Assembly (NCBI GenBank): GCA_964396245.1
Contig: CAYNEO010000014.1
Location: 1 to 64,000 of the forward strand
DNA from: CAYNEO01 sp964396245
Lineage (GTDB): Bacteria; Zixibacteria; MSB-5A5; GN15; FEB-12
Direction of reading: 5' to 3'
Length of the DNA: 64,000 nucleotides
Positions 26,210 through 34,699 of this stretch are shown here, one piece after another (position 1 is the first letter of the stretch; each line of letters begins with the position of its first letter). Both the position numbers and the translations under genes were made by a program. The notes under the pieces are model-generated. The model searched no databases, had not been told where the DNA came from, and saw only the letters and a list, made by a program, of their open reading frames with translations.

Positions 26210-27823
26210 ATGCTAAGGTCCGTCGCTGTTATTCTTCTCTTGCTCGTGTTTCTCCTGCCGGTGGCGCCGGTTTTTGCGTCGCCCGGAGACACGGTAACGT
26301 CCATTCCCACCCCCCGGTGTTGCCCGCAGGGTTTGACGTTCGATGGCACCCACCTCTGGAATGCCGACCGTCGAACCGACATGATCTATCGCATCGACCC
26401 GGCCACCGGCTCGGTGGTGGATTCCATTCCGACCCCCGGCTACGCGCCGCTGGGACTGACCTGGGACGGTCAGCGGCTGTGGATTATCGATGCCGACGAA
26501 GAGCTGATCTATGCTGTCGACCCGCAAACCCGCATCGTGGAAAAGACGATTTATTGCCCGGTCAGCAGCCCCGGCGGACTGGCATGGGACGGGGAGTTCC
26601 TCTGGATATCCGACGACGGCGGTAATACAATAGATAAAATCAGCCCCGAAGACGGCACTACGATCATTTCACTCCCGGCACCGTCGTCTCACCCCGGCGG
26701 TCTGACATGGGACGGTGAATACCTGTGGGTCGCCGACCGGGTGCAGGACATGATCTACATGATCACGCCGGATCGCGGCGACGTTATCATTTCGTTCGCC
26801 TCACCCGGTCCTCATGCCTGGGGACTGGCCTGGGACGGCAAGAACATATGGAGTGCGGACTACCAGACCGACCGCATTTATAAGCTGGTCGTGGACGACG
26901 GGACGTTGTTCTCCCGCATGAACGAGAAGACCGAGCGTGTCGATTTCATCCACCAGGTACGAAATTTCGGCCCGGATACCATGACCGTCCTCGATGTCTA
27001 TCTCGCGGTTCCCGAAAACCTGAACAGCCAGGAGATCCTCGGCGAGATCAAATACGACCCGCAGCCAAAAGAATTTCTGACCGACAAGTGGGGACAGAAA
27101 GTCGCCCATTACGAGTTCACCAATCTGGGCGCCACGGAATTCCGGACGGTCACCATGACAACCGATGTCAGGCTGTACCAGAACCGGTATTACATCTATC
27201 CGGACAAGGTCGGTTCACTGGCCGAGATTCCGAAGGAGATACGGGAGAAGTATCTTGTCAACGATACCAAGTTCGACATGGAAAACCCGATCATCCGGAA
27301 AGCGGTACAGGCGGCCGTCGGCGACGAAACCAACCCGTTCTGGATAGCCCGCAGGATATTCAACTATATCATCGAGCACATGGAATATGAACGCGTCGGT
27401 GGATGGAATGTGGCGCCGACCGTGCTGGCCCGCGGTAACGGCTCGTGCTCGGAGTACACCTTCGTTTATATCGCCATGTGCCGGGCGGCCGGGTTGCCGG
27501 CGAGATACGCCGGTTCGGTCGTGATTCGCGGCGATGACGCTTCATGGGACAACGTCTATCACCGGTGGGTCGAAGTGTACCTGCCCAACTTCGGATGGAT
27601 TCCGGTCGATCCGTCGGGCGGTGACTCGGAGTGGCCGGGTCAGCAGGCAAACAGCTTCGGCTACCTCAACAACCGCTTCCTCATTACCACCATCGGTGGC
27701 GGCGGTTCCGAGTATCTTGGATGGAGCTACAATTCCAATGAGGAATGGAAGTCGAAAGGCCGGTGTAAAATCGTCGTTGAAAACTTCGGCGAGTGGTCGC
27801 CTCTGAACATGGAAACAGAGTAG
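26210..27823 (+). CDS. Exported beta-propeller transglutaminase-like protein
   Basis: A 537-residue exported protein. The ATG at 26210 follows GAGGAGGTGTGT and gives a signal peptide (LRSVAVILLLLVFLLPVAPV, cut near VFA-SP). Residues about 30-240 hold five to six propeller-type repeats of about 42 residues with the signature GLTWDG-x-x-LW-x-x-D, similar to NHL/streptogramin-lyase-type blades. A middle beta domain follows (about 245-350), then a transglutaminase-like core with the Cys-His-Asp triad: C413 in GSCSEYTF, H451 in YHRWVEVYLP and D467 in PVDPSGGD. Such proteins may cleave or cross-link peptides in the periplasm. The substrate is unknown. A GC-rich hairpin terminator follows. Confidence 0.85.
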   Translation: MLRSVAVILLLLVFLLPVAPVFASPGDTVTSIPTPRCCPQGLTFDGTHLWNADRRTDMIYRIDPATGSVVDSIPTPGYAPLGLTWDGQRLWIIDADEELIYAVDPQTRIVEKTIYCPVSSPGGLAWDGEFLWISDDGGNTIDKISPEDGTTIISLPAPSSHPGGLTWDGEYLWVADRVQDMIYMITPDRGDVIISFASPGPHAWGLAWDGKNIWSADYQTDRIYKLVVDDGTLFSRMNEKTERVDFIHQVRNFGPDTMTVLDVYLAVPENLNSQEILGEIKYDPQPKEFLTDKWGQKVAHYEFTNLGATEFRTVTMTTDVRLYQNRYYIYPDKVGSLAEIPKEIREKYLVNDTKFDMENPIIRKAVQAAVGDETNPFWIARRIFNYIIEHMEYERVGGWNVAPTVLARGNGSCSEYTFVYIAMCRAAGLPARYAGSVVIRGDDASWDNVYHRWVEVYLPNFGWIPVDPSGGDSEWPGQQANSFGYLNNRFLITTIGGGGSEYLGWSYNSNEEWKSKGRCKIVVENFGEWSPLNMETE

Positions 27824-27852
27824 TCCAGGTACTACAGAGGGTAACATTCCGT

Positions 27853-27885
27853 GCGGCCGCCCCCGGTATCGGGAGCGGCCGCTTT
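27853..27885. terminator. Bidirectional terminator between convergent genes
   Basis: GCGGCCGC (27853-27860) / GCGGCCGC (27875-27882), extended inward by CCCG/CGGG with one mismatch, then TTTACATTT. It lies between the transglutaminase gene and the convergent DUF2914 gene. Confidence 0.65.
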
Positions 27886-27898
27886 ACATTTGCGTGCG

Positions 27899-28444
27899 TT
27901 ACTTCTGCTGCTCGGCGGTGTCCTGTTGTTCTTCGGTTGTCTTTTTCACGTGCGTCGTGTCGTCTTCGGCGTGTTTCAACTCGGTCGGCGTTTCGGCGGC
28001 CGGCACAATAGTGAACTGAAGGCCCTTCAACACATTCCCGTCTGCATCCAGCACCTTCACATCCCACTTGCCAGTCCAGTCGGGAAGGATCGCCTTGCTG
28101 CTCCAGGTCCGCCACGACGGACTTTTCACCGGCAGTTCAACCCTGGCCATTTCCTCGCCTTCGTGAGTCCAGACGTCGACTATCATCGTCGTGTCCTTCG
28201 CTCCCGTTACCTTGGTCCACAGGTATACAGTGTCGACATCGGCCGGGAACTCGGTCGCGGCGCCGACCGGCATCCGATCCTGTATTCCCGTGCAAACCTC
28301 CGCCTCGACCGTCATCACACCGGCGGTTGAATCAGCTGCTTGCGTAGCTTTCTGAGTAGTATCCTCGGCGGCTTCCTGGGCGGCTCCCAGGACCGGCAGC
28401 ATGAGTATCGCCAGGACGGCGAAACGGACCATCATCTTGTACAT
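27899..28444 (-). CDS. Exported DUF2914 protein
   Basis: A 181-residue exported protein with a signal peptide (MMVRFAVLAILMLPVLGAAQ). After a low-complexity Thr/Ala/Asp linker, the DUF2914 domain is seen: EVCTGIQDRMPVGAATEF, then DVDTVYLWTKV, SWRTWSSKAI and TGKWDVKVLDADG. It ends in a hydrophilic Glu/Thr/Gln tail. DUF2914 is a small beta-rich domain usually found in exported or membrane-linked proteins of unknown function. The ATG at 28444 follows an AGGAGGTAGGC ribosome binding site. It is monocistronic and shares the terminator region at 27853-27885 with the convergent gene. Confidence 0.82.
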   Translation of the reverse strand: MYKMMVRFAVLAILMLPVLGAAQEAAEDTTQKATQAADSTAGVMTVEAEVCTGIQDRMPVGAATEFPADVDTVYLWTKVTGAKDTTMIVDVWTHEGEEMARVELPVKSPSWRTWSSKAILPDWTGKWDVKVLDADGNVLKGLQFTIVPAAETPTELKHAEDDTTHVKKTTEEQQDTAEQQK

Positions 28445-28629
28445 GCCTACCTCCTCTTGTATTTGTGCGCGGATACACGGTGGTGATACCTATTCAAGTA
28501 TATGCTTCGTACAATGTACGCAAGTAGAAAACGACGAAAATCGGACATCTGTCCGGTCTCCGGAACGGGAACCCGGCCTGTCAGAGAACGTTTATCGGGG
28601 CAGGGAGTTCCCACGGCAGCGCCGAGAGT

Positions 28630-28657
28630 TTGACAAACCGGATCGCTTTAGTATCTT
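28630..28657 (+). promoter_or_regulatory. Sigma-70 promoter of the DUF362 gene
   Basis: TTGACA (28630-28635), 16-bp spacer, TATCTT (28652-28657), about 60 bp before the ATG at 28717. Confidence 0.65.
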
Positions 28658-28716
28658 AACCGGTGGCCCGATACAGGGGTATAAGACTTTGACCGTTTTA
28701 GCCGAAAGAATACAAC

Positions 28717-29835
28717 ATGTATAGATCAAAAGTAGCGGTTCTCCGGACAAATGCCGAACGGGTGGTCGAGGACTACGGCAGGCTTCTTGATTTGATCGAA
28801 TATCGATCGATTATCGATTTCAGCCAGAAGACCGTTCTCAAGCTTAACCTCTCATGGACCAAGTACTTCCCTGCCTGTTCCTCGCAGCCGTGGCAGGTCG
28901 AGGGCGTGGTTCGGAAGTTTGTCGGCGACGGCATCCCGCGTGACAATCTTATCCCCGTCGAAAACAAGACCGTCGTCACCAACCCGATCAAAGGGGCAAA
29001 GAACAATCTCTGGATGCCGGTGCTCGAGAATTACGGCCTCGGGTTTACGCCGCTTCCCGGTGTCGAGTGGGTTGTTTACAACTTCAAGTCGAAGTTGCTG
29101 AAGCTCAACGAGATTTTCCCCGAAGGCATTCAGATCCCCAAAATGTACATCGGCAAACAGATCGTTCACCTGCCGACCGTCAAAACCCACGGCCATTCCA
29201 CGACAACCGGCGCCATCAAGAATTCATTCGGCGGGTTGCTCAAGGAAGTTCGCCATTACGCCCATAAGTACATGCACGAAGTGCTGGTCGACCTGATGCT
29301 GATGCAGAAAGAACTGCACCCGAATATCCTGGCCGTTATGGATGGTACCGTTGCCGGCGACGGCGCCGGACCGCGCACCATGATCCCGCATGGCAAGAAC
29401 CTTATTCTCGCTTCAGCCGATTCGGTCGCTATCGACGCCACCGCGGCGAAACTCATGGGATTCGACCCGCTGAGCATTCCTTACTTGAGGATGTGTCACG
29501 AGCGCGGGCTTGGCGTCGCCGACCCAAAAGAGATAGAGATTCTCGGGGAGGATATCGAAGAGATCAATTTTAACTTTCACACCAAGAAGTCGCTCGTCAT
29601 CTGGGGAGACCAGATGCTTCGCAAGGGACCGCTGCGCTTCCTAGAGAAGGTCGCGCTCCACTCGCCGTTAGTCGTATGGGCGCCCATGGCCAGCAATATC
29701 TATCACGACTGGTTCTGGTACCCGACTGTCGGGAAGTCAATCATCCGCAAGTTCTCCGGCACGGAGTGGGGACAGCTGTTCGAGAAATACAAAAACTACC
29801 AGCCGTCGAGCGGCGTCGAAACCACCGCTCAATAA
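28717..29835 (+). CDS. DUF362 domain protein
   Basis: A 372-residue protein of the DUF362 family. Features: an N-terminal alpha/beta part with VLKLNLSWTKYFPACSSQPW, the histidine-rich centre VHLPTVKTHGHSTTTGAIKN that is the hallmark of DUF362 (family form P-K-x-K-x-H-x-x-T), then LAVMDGTVAGDGAGP and ASADSVAIDATAAKLMGFDP near the end of the domain. Many relatives carry a ferredoxin domain at the C-terminus, but this one does not. The function is unproven, and relatives are linked to iron-sulfur or tetrapyrrole chemistry. Its stop overlaps the stop of the convergent CGGC gene by 7 bp. Confidence 0.83.
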   Translation: MYRSKVAVLRTNAERVVEDYGRLLDLIEYRSIIDFSQKTVLKLNLSWTKYFPACSSQPWQVEGVVRKFVGDGIPRDNLIPVENKTVVTNPIKGAKNNLWMPVLENYGLGFTPLPGVEWVVYNFKSKLLKLNEIFPEGIQIPKMYIGKQIVHLPTVKTHGHSTTTGAIKNSFGGLLKEVRHYAHKYMHEVLVDLMLMQKELHPNILAVMDGTVAGDGAGPRTMIPHGKNLILASADSVAIDATAAKLMGFDPLSIPYLRMCHERGLGVADPKEIEILGEDIEEINFNFHTKKSLVIWGDQMLRKGPLRFLEKVALHSPLVVWAPMASNIYHDWFWYPTVGKSIIRKFSGTEWGQLFEKYKNYQPSSGVETTAQ

Positions 29836-30185
29836 TCGTGGGTCCCGACCACGAGTTCCTTACCGAAGTTGTCCTTTATTAACTGCGTGAGCTGATCGAA
29901 ATCCAGTGGGCACTTCCCGGTCTTTTTCGCCTTGACCACACATGTCCCGAGATGGATGGTATCGAATTCATTACCGATCATGGTATTGATCTCGTTCATC
30001 AGGGTGAGCTTGGGCATGATCAGGCCCGGGCAGTCGCCGCAATCTCCGAGCGCCACCAGCTCGACCTCGCCCTTGTAGCGGGCAAACTCGCCGTCACGAT
30101 TCTTCAGCGCCTTCAAACATTTGGCACAGGCGATGCAGAGATGATCCTGCACGCGCCGGCAGCCCACAATAGCGATTCTTGTCAT
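29829..30185 (-). CDS. CGGC-domain cysteine-rich protein
   Basis: A 118-residue protein. The open frame extends to 30461, but the ATG at 30185 with a GAAAGGA ribosome binding site gives the typical family start TRIAIVGCRR. Cysteines: C9, then a cluster C17-x2-C20-x2-C23, then CGDCPG in place of the usual CGGCPG, and a cysteine in LGTCVVK, followed by GKCPL. This pattern fits the CGGC domain, predicted to bind metal or an iron-sulfur cluster. The strong promoter at 30237-30265 directs transcription with a leader of about 45 bp. The gene ends tail-to-tail with the DUF362 gene, overlapping by 7 bp. Confidence 0.78.
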   Translation of the reverse strand: MTRIAIVGCRRVQDHLCIACAKCLKALKNRDGEFARYKGEVELVALGDCGDCPGLIMPKLTLMNEINTMIGNEFDTIHLGTCVVKAKKTGKCPLDFDQLTQLIKDNFGKELVVGTHDY

Positions 30186-30236
30186 GTACGTGGTCCTTTC
30201 TGTCGTCCGCAGCCAGTATAGTGGAGTGACCACACC

Positions 30237-30265
30237 ATTATATTGTGGTGGCGTAAGAATATCAA
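30237..30265 (-). promoter_or_regulatory. Near-consensus sigma-70 promoter of the CGGC gene
   Basis: On the minus strand TTGATA (30265-30260), 17-bp spacer, TATAAT (30242-30237), about 52 bp before the ATG at 30185. It is the best consensus match in the window, which suggests strong constitutive expression unless an operator overlaps. Confidence 0.75.
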
Positions 30266-30318
30266 GCAATTGCACGAAGATTTTGCGCCGGTCAGAGGAT
30301 TGAACAAATTCCGGCGGC

Positions 30319-30341
30319 GGGGCTGTCGGGCCGACAGCCCC
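30319..30341. repeat. GC-rich 23-bp palindrome
   Basis: GGGGCTGTCGG and CCGACAGCCCC are perfect 11-bp inverted arms around a single G, standing alone in the gene-poor region, followed by CTACTGG. The core is the same as in the hairpin at 13710-13737. It could be a dispersed repeat or a terminator without a U-run. Confidence 0.5.
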
Positions 30342-30769
30342 TACTGGAATGGACTCATCGAGTGTGTGAATTCTTCTCTCGATTCGTGCTGGGGCCGCAC
30401 CCAATCGGTGAAGCCTCAAAACCGCCGGACATTCATTCCATGTTCGGGTCCGCTGAAACATGGACGAAAGTCTTTTGCTCCCGGGCGCTCAAATGATTCT
30501 TAAAAGTGTTTCCCGCCCGTGGCTCTCTCTAAACATAAGACGAGGCTCCCCATACGGTTGTTTAACGATCACGCCCGGTGACTTCCGGCCTGCGAGCATA
30601 TCGCTCATCGCAAGTGCTTATAAAACATGCCGTTAAACGAATTCTACCCGGCCATTTGACGACCGCCGGCCATCGCCCGTCTCTTTAATACAGTCCTCAC
30701 CATGAATACTGCCGTGCCAACGGAGTATATTCATCGAGGAGACTTCCAACAGCGGGTGCAATAGAAACA

Positions 30770-31078
30770 ATGTGGTTCTGGGAAACAATCGAACGGCGGC
30801 TGAACTCCGGCGTCTCGCTCGAACGGGCCGGCGAAATCATCCGTCGAGCCGGTTTTGAACGACGCGGTGAGAGCTCAACGTATGCTATCTATCGAAAAAC
30901 CGGAAACAGATGGACCCTCTCAGGCAAAGATGCGTCGCTCGAACTCGGCGTGGCTCGCTCGAACGACGGCCTGTACCTCTTGCTCCGCTATGCCTCGCCG
31001 TTAGTCATCCGCGATAGCGGTGAGCTGGTCCGCTTCGCCGATGAACTCGCCGCGCAACTTCGCTCCACCGGCGAGTGA
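30770..31078 (+). CDS. Small hypothetical protein
   Basis: A 102-residue soluble protein that I do not recognise. It begins with an amphipathic helix (WFWETIERRLNSGVSLERAG), has a central strand pair (STYAIYRKTGNRWTLSG, LELGVARSNDGLYLLLRYA) and ends in a helix (GELVRFADELAAQLRS). The composition and codon use look like its neighbours, so I think it is a real gene, although the ribosome binding site before the ATG is poor (GAGGAG lies 30 bp upstream). It is convergent with the SagB-like gene, 24 bp apart. Confidence 0.5.
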   Translation: MWFWETIERRLNSGVSLERAGEIIRRAGFERRGESSTYAIYRKTGNRWTLSGKDASLELGVARSNDGLYLLLRYASPLVIRDSGELVRFADELAAQLRSTGE

Positions 31079-31102
31079 CGCGCCCCCATACCAATACGAA
31101 CG

Positions 31103-31903
31103 TCACTTCGACGGAAACCCGACCGGCATCATCAGCAGCGTTGCCTCGCCGAGACCGTCGATATCCAGAAAATCATTCGCCGACTCGTCATTGAACGCAC
31201 CGACCGCCACCGTCCCCATGCCCATCGATGTCGCCGCCAGGTACACGTTCTGACAGATGGCCCCGGTCTCGATATACGTGTACCGGTAACCGCGGTCGCC
31301 GTACTTGTGCGTCGAGCGGTCGAACCGCGCCGTCATCATCAGCGTCACCGGAGAAGCGCCGACCGACGCCTGGTCGTTGGCGGCCGTCCGGGCTCTCTCG
31401 CCGAAATCCCCGAGCTTGACCTGCTCGAGACTGCTGTCGGATACCTGGAAATGATAGAGACCGTTGGGCAGACCATCCACGCGCGTGACGACAACATAAA
31501 TCTCCATCGGGTAGAGCGCGCCTCCCGACGGCGCCGCGCGCATGCCCCAGTCGCCCCGCTCGTGAGTGATACCGCCCGCCGACAGCAACAACCGCGATAG
31601 CTGCGCGAGTGACATCGCTTGATCCGAGAACGAACGGACCGACGTCCGCCTGTTGATTGCTTCATCGAGCGGCATGCTCGCCTTCGCCGGAGACGGCAGT
31701 TGTATCCTGGGCGCGCCCTCGTACGTTTTGTACTGCGCAATAAGGTCGCCGAAACGAACATGCTCCCCGACATACCCGTTGTCATCGAAACTCGTTTCCC
31801 GGTGAAAACGCTGCCCGATTGAAAGCGAATCATCCGCCGCCGCGGAAATCGGAAGCACGAGTAGAAGACACGGAAGTACCAGGGACAAAATCCTGTGACG
31901 CAT
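31103..31903 (-). CDS. Exported SagB-type nitroreductase-fold oxidoreductase
   Basis: A 266-residue FMN-dependent oxidoreductase of the SagB/ThcOx group. The family start is seen as LDEAINRRTSVRSF, followed by LAQLSRLLLSAGGIT, then the flavin-contact segment RAAPSGGALYPMEIYVVV, GLYHFQVSD and the C-terminal ETGAICQNVYLAATSMGMGTVAVGAF (given here across several pieces of the protein). In peptide-toxin clusters SagB oxidises azolines to azoles, but no YcaO or precursor gene is present here. A signal peptide at the N-terminus (ILSLVLPCLLLVLPISAAA) puts it outside the cytosol, which is unusual for a flavoprotein that normally folds inside. Stand-alone members of unknown substrate are common. Confidence 0.82.
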   Translation of the reverse strand: MRHRILSLVLPCLLLVLPISAAADDSLSIGQRFHRETSFDDNGYVGEHVRFGDLIAQYKTYEGAPRIQLPSPAKASMPLDEAINRRTSVRSFSDQAMSLAQLSRLLLSAGGITHERGDWGMRAAPSGGALYPMEIYVVVTRVDGLPNGLYHFQVSDSSLEQVKLGDFGERARTAANDQASVGASPVTLMMTARFDRSTHKYGDRGYRYTYIETGAICQNVYLAATSMGMGTVAVGAFNDESANDFLDIDGLGEATLLMMPVGFPSK

Positions 31904-32142
31904 AATCAGCCTCCCAGAATGAATCCTGTTTGCCTGCCTCTAATTAGTGCAAGTTAACTCATAAGGTCAAGAGCCGTCGGCCTCACCGGCGATAAATCAG
32001 ACTGTTCAGAATTTCCTGCAACACCGCATATGTTTCTGTTGTTAAGACAGATACACAAAACGAACCGACCGGAGCGAGTCTCGTTCGCCTTCACCAGTGC
32101 CCCGCTTTCCGATCAAATTCCGGTTACCAGAGTCGATGTGAT

Positions 32143-33267
32143 ATGCTGCAGGATTTAAGTAATTTTCTCCACGGGAGCGCCGGCAAAAGTCAGGCCGTGC
32201 TGTATTCCATTCTTTTCGCGGTGGTGGCAATCCTTGTCGGCCTGTTTATCCACTGGATCGTCTCTCTGATTCTCCGCCGGTGGCATCATCACCGCCAGTC
32301 CAGAGGCGGTCGGGTGCGCCTCGAACTGAGTCATCTCAAGGCTCCGCTCCGCCTGCTTTTCCCGGCCGGCATTCTGGCCGCGGTCATACCGTTTCTTCAG
32401 TTCCCGCCGGGCGCCCAGAAAGTAATCGAGCGCATCATTATCCTGCTCGTCATCGCCGGCTTCGGCTGGCTCACCATACGCATTGTCTACATCATCCGCG
32501 ACATGATCCTCCACCACTACGACATCGACCAGAAAGACAACCTCCGGGCGCGCGAACTCTACACGCAGGTCCGCGTGATCGACCGGGTCGTGGCCGTGAT
32601 GATCATCCTCACCACCATCGCCGTCATGCTCATGACCTTTCCCGCCGTCCGCAAACTCGGCATCAGCCTGCTGGCATCGGCCGGCGTGGTCGGGATCATT
32701 CTCGGTCTGGCCGCGCAGAAAACACTCGGCAATCTTCTCTCCGGCATCCAGATTGCCCTCGCCCAGCCGATACGTATCGATGATGTCGTCATTGTCGAAA
32801 ACGAGTGGGGGAGAATCGAGGAAATAACGCTGACCTATGTCGTCATCCGTATCTGGGACCTCAGGCGGCTCATTGTCCCGATCAGCTATTTCGTCGAGCA
32901 ACCGTTCCAGAACTGGACGAGAGTTTCGGCCGATCTGCTCAAGACGGTATACGTCTACGCCGATTATCGCCTGCCCGTCTCGGAGGTGCGCGATGAACTC
33001 AAGCGCCTTCTCGATGCCAGCGAGTACTGGGACAAGAAAGTGTGGAATCTGCAGGTGACCAACTCGACCGACCGGACGATGGAACTGCGGGCGCTGATGA
33101 GCGCGGCGGATTCGTCGGCCGGATGGAATCTCCAGTGCGAAATCCGCGAGAAACTGATCGACTTCTTACAACAACGCTTCCCCGGCTACTTACCCCGCGT
33201 CCGATTGGAAATGGATACCAGGCCCGATCAATCGGATGAAGATAAAGCGGCGACGCAAGAGTCGTAA
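32143..33267 (+). CDS. MscS-family mechanosensitive channel
   Basis: A 374-residue inner-membrane protein. Three to four hydrophobic segments (about 18-42, 72-90, 100-125, 150-175) lead to the pore helix with LGISLLASAGVVGIILGLAAQKTLGNLLSGI (cut here: LLASAGVVG and GLAAQKTLGNL), the conserved MscS core. It continues into the beta domain (IRIDDVVIVENEWGRIEEI, then WDLRRLIVPISYFVEQPFQN), with an alpha/beta C-terminal domain to about 360. It releases solutes at hypo-osmotic shock. A tRNA gene is convergent 60 bp downstream. The ATG has no strong Shine-Dalgarno. Confidence 0.88.
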   Translation: MLQDLSNFLHGSAGKSQAVLYSILFAVVAILVGLFIHWIVSLILRRWHHHRQSRGGRVRLELSHLKAPLRLLFPAGILAAVIPFLQFPPGAQKVIERIIILLVIAGFGWLTIRIVYIIRDMILHHYDIDQKDNLRARELYTQVRVIDRVVAVMIILTTIAVMLMTFPAVRKLGISLLASAGVVGIILGLAAQKTLGNLLSGIQIALAQPIRIDDVVIVENEWGRIEEITLTYVVIRIWDLRRLIVPISYFVEQPFQNWTRVSADLLKTVYVYADYRLPVSEVRDELKRLLDASEYWDKKVWNLQVTNSTDRTMELRALMSAADSSAGWNLQCEIREKLIDFLQQRFPGYLPRVRLEMDTRPDQSDEDKAATQES

Positions 33268-33326
33268 TAAATCAATCATTTGGTGTGTCGGGTCATCGAT
33301 AGGGGGCGCAAAGCCCAAAAGAAAAA

Positions 33327-33400
33327 TACGCCCAGGAGGAGTCGAACCCCCAACCTTCTGGTCCGTAGCCAGACGCTCTGTCCAATTGAGCTATGGGCGC
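33327..33400 (-). tRNA. tRNA-Arg (anticodon ACG)
   Basis: 74-nt cloverleaf on the minus strand. Acceptor GCGCCCA pairs with TGGGCGT (one G-U) with discriminator A; the D arm starts AGCTC; the anticodon stem-loop is TCTGG-CTACGGA-CCAGA, reading ACG (wobble adenine normally deaminated to inosine); the T arm contains GTTCGACTC. The 3' CCA is not encoded; a TTTTTCTTTT run follows and probably terminates transcription. A strong promoter lies at 33424-33451. Confidence 0.95.
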
Positions 33401-33423
33401 ATCACATAAAAAGTGCAGACGTA

Positions 33424-33451
33424 AGTATACACCTTGAATAATCCTTGTCAA
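33424..33451 (-). promoter_or_regulatory. Promoter of tRNA-Arg
   Basis: Minus strand TTGACA (33451-33446), 16-bp spacer, TATACT (33429-33424), 23 bp before the mature 5' end of the tRNA. Confidence 0.75.
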
Positions 33452-33471
33452 CTGACTTTTTGGAGGGCTGT

Positions 33472-34476
33472 TTAACGGAATTGGGTGAAGTAAATAATAA
33501 GGGCGGCGAGAATCACAAAGACGAAAAAGATGCCGAATAAATATGATTTGTGAGAGCCGGAGCCGGTAACATCCGGACTCCCGCTCTCCTCCTTTTCCGC
33601 GCCGGCCAGGCGCAGTTTCTCCACCCAGGTATCCTCAACCGCAAGGACTTGGGCCGATTCGGCCGGCAGGGTGGCGACCTTAATGTCAGGCAGGGGAGAC
33701 TCTTTGACCTCCAGAATTTCCAGAGCAATCACCGTCACGTTGTCAGCCCCGCCGCGATCATTGGCCATCTGTACCAGATCCTCGGTCATCTTTTCGATAT
33801 TATCACGCGAACGCCGCGCGACCTCATAGATCTCATCATCGTCGGCAAAACCGCATAAACCGTCCGAGCAAAGCAGGAATACATCTCCCGGGTTGACCTT
33901 GATAATCCGGTAGTCAACCTCGACATTTTCACGCACTCCCAGGGCCCGGGTGATAACATTCTTGCCCACGAACGAGCTTGCCTCTTCCCGCGAAATACCC
34001 TGCGCTTCCTGGAATTCCTCGATCCACGAATGATCCCTCGTGAGCGGCACGAGCATCGTCTTGTCGAGCCGGTAGGCCCGGCTGTCGCCGACATGCGCGA
34101 TCGTGGCGATATCCGCCTCGAACACGGTGGCAACCACGGTCGTTCCCATGCCGCTCTTGGCCGAGTCCGACGCGGCCATCGTGTAAATCGCACGGTTGGC
34201 CAGCCGTATCGCTTTCAACAACACCTCGCTGCTCGGCGGCAGAATCCGTCCGATATCCAGTTCGGGCGCTTCGATCAATTCTTTCTGGAAGACATTGAAT
34301 GAATTGCGAAGTGTCTCGCCGGCCAGCATCGATGCTACCTCACCGGCCTGGTGACCTCCCATCCCATCACAAACGGCGTAAACGTGGTTGTCCGGGTCGA
34401 GATGCAAATAGTCTTCGTTGCCCGGTCTGACAAGACCTTTGTCCGTCTTACCGGCGACCTTTATTCTGAGCGGCAC
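33472..34476 (-). CDS. PP2C-family Ser/Thr phosphatase, membrane-anchored
   Basis: A 334-residue phosphatase. The frame is open to 34545, but the GTG at 34476 follows AGGAAGGGCTT and places the start just before the first strand (PLRIKVAGKTDKG). PP2C signatures: RPGNEDYLHLD, AVCDGMGGHQAGEVAS, THVGDSRAYRL-type segment (here AHVGDSRAYRL), LCSDGLCG and GGADNVTVI, with the metal-binding aspartates in place. A single hydrophobic helix ends the protein (YLFGIFFVFVILAALIIYF), anchoring it to the membrane with the catalytic domain in the cytosol. It dephosphorylates proteins, opposing Ser/Thr kinases. A kinase-domain protein occurs at 21.5-25.7 kb, but no partner gene is adjacent. Confidence 0.9.
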   Translation of the reverse strand: MPLRIKVAGKTDKGLVRPGNEDYLHLDPDNHVYAVCDGMGGHQAGEVASMLAGETLRNSFNVFQKELIEAPELDIGRILPPSSEVLLKAIRLANRAIYTMAASDSAKSGMGTTVVATVFEADIATIAHVGDSRAYRLDKTMLVPLTRDHSWIEEFQEAQGISREEASSFVGKNVITRALGVRENVEVDYRIIKVNPGDVFLLCSDGLCGFADDDEIYEVARRSRDNIEKMTEDLVQMANDRGGADNVTVIALEILEVKESPLPDIKVATLPAESAQVLAVEDTWVEKLRLAGAEKEESGSPDVTGSGSHKSYLFGIFFVFVILAALIIYFTQFR

Positions 34477-34638
34477 AAGCCCTTCCTGGTTGGAGTTAAA
34501 CGCCCAAGGTATAACGATTATATCCGATGTACCCCTGTTTCGCAAGTTTATAATTCAAATTATCGGAAGCCTTTGCCCCCGATTTGAATTCGAATTCGTA
34601 AACGCCGAAGAAAAACGCACGTTCTCTGAAAACGCAGT

Positions 34639-34664
34639 AAAAAAAACCCCGGCCGTCGCCGGGG
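34639..34664 (-). terminator. Terminator of the 338-residue secreted protein gene
   Basis: CCCCGGC-CGTC-GCCGGGG, perfect 7-bp stem (34647-34664), followed on the minus strand by TTTTTTTT (34646-34639). It lies 36 bp beyond the stop at 34700. Confidence 0.85.
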
Positions 34665-34699
34665 CTTGTAAGGTGGGGCAAATCTGAACTGGTAATTCG

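Larger units (their letters stand above)
30186..30769. other. Gene-poor region of 584 bp
   Basis: Between the CGGC gene and a small hypothetical gene. It holds the CGGC promoter (30237-30265) and an 11-bp palindrome (30319-30341). The rest has several short frames without Shine-Dalgarno or coding character, and I support no gene in it. Confidence 0.45.

Noticed and set aside
29829..30461. Long form of the CGGC protein starting at 30461
   Set aside because: The extra 92 residues cover the promoter TTGATA-N17-TATAAT and the palindrome and have no homology, while the ATG at 30185 has a ribosome binding site and the normal family start.
34496..34681. 61-codon frame between the phosphatase and secreted protein genes
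   Set aside because: It contains the terminator hairpin and its U-run, and has no initiation signal.
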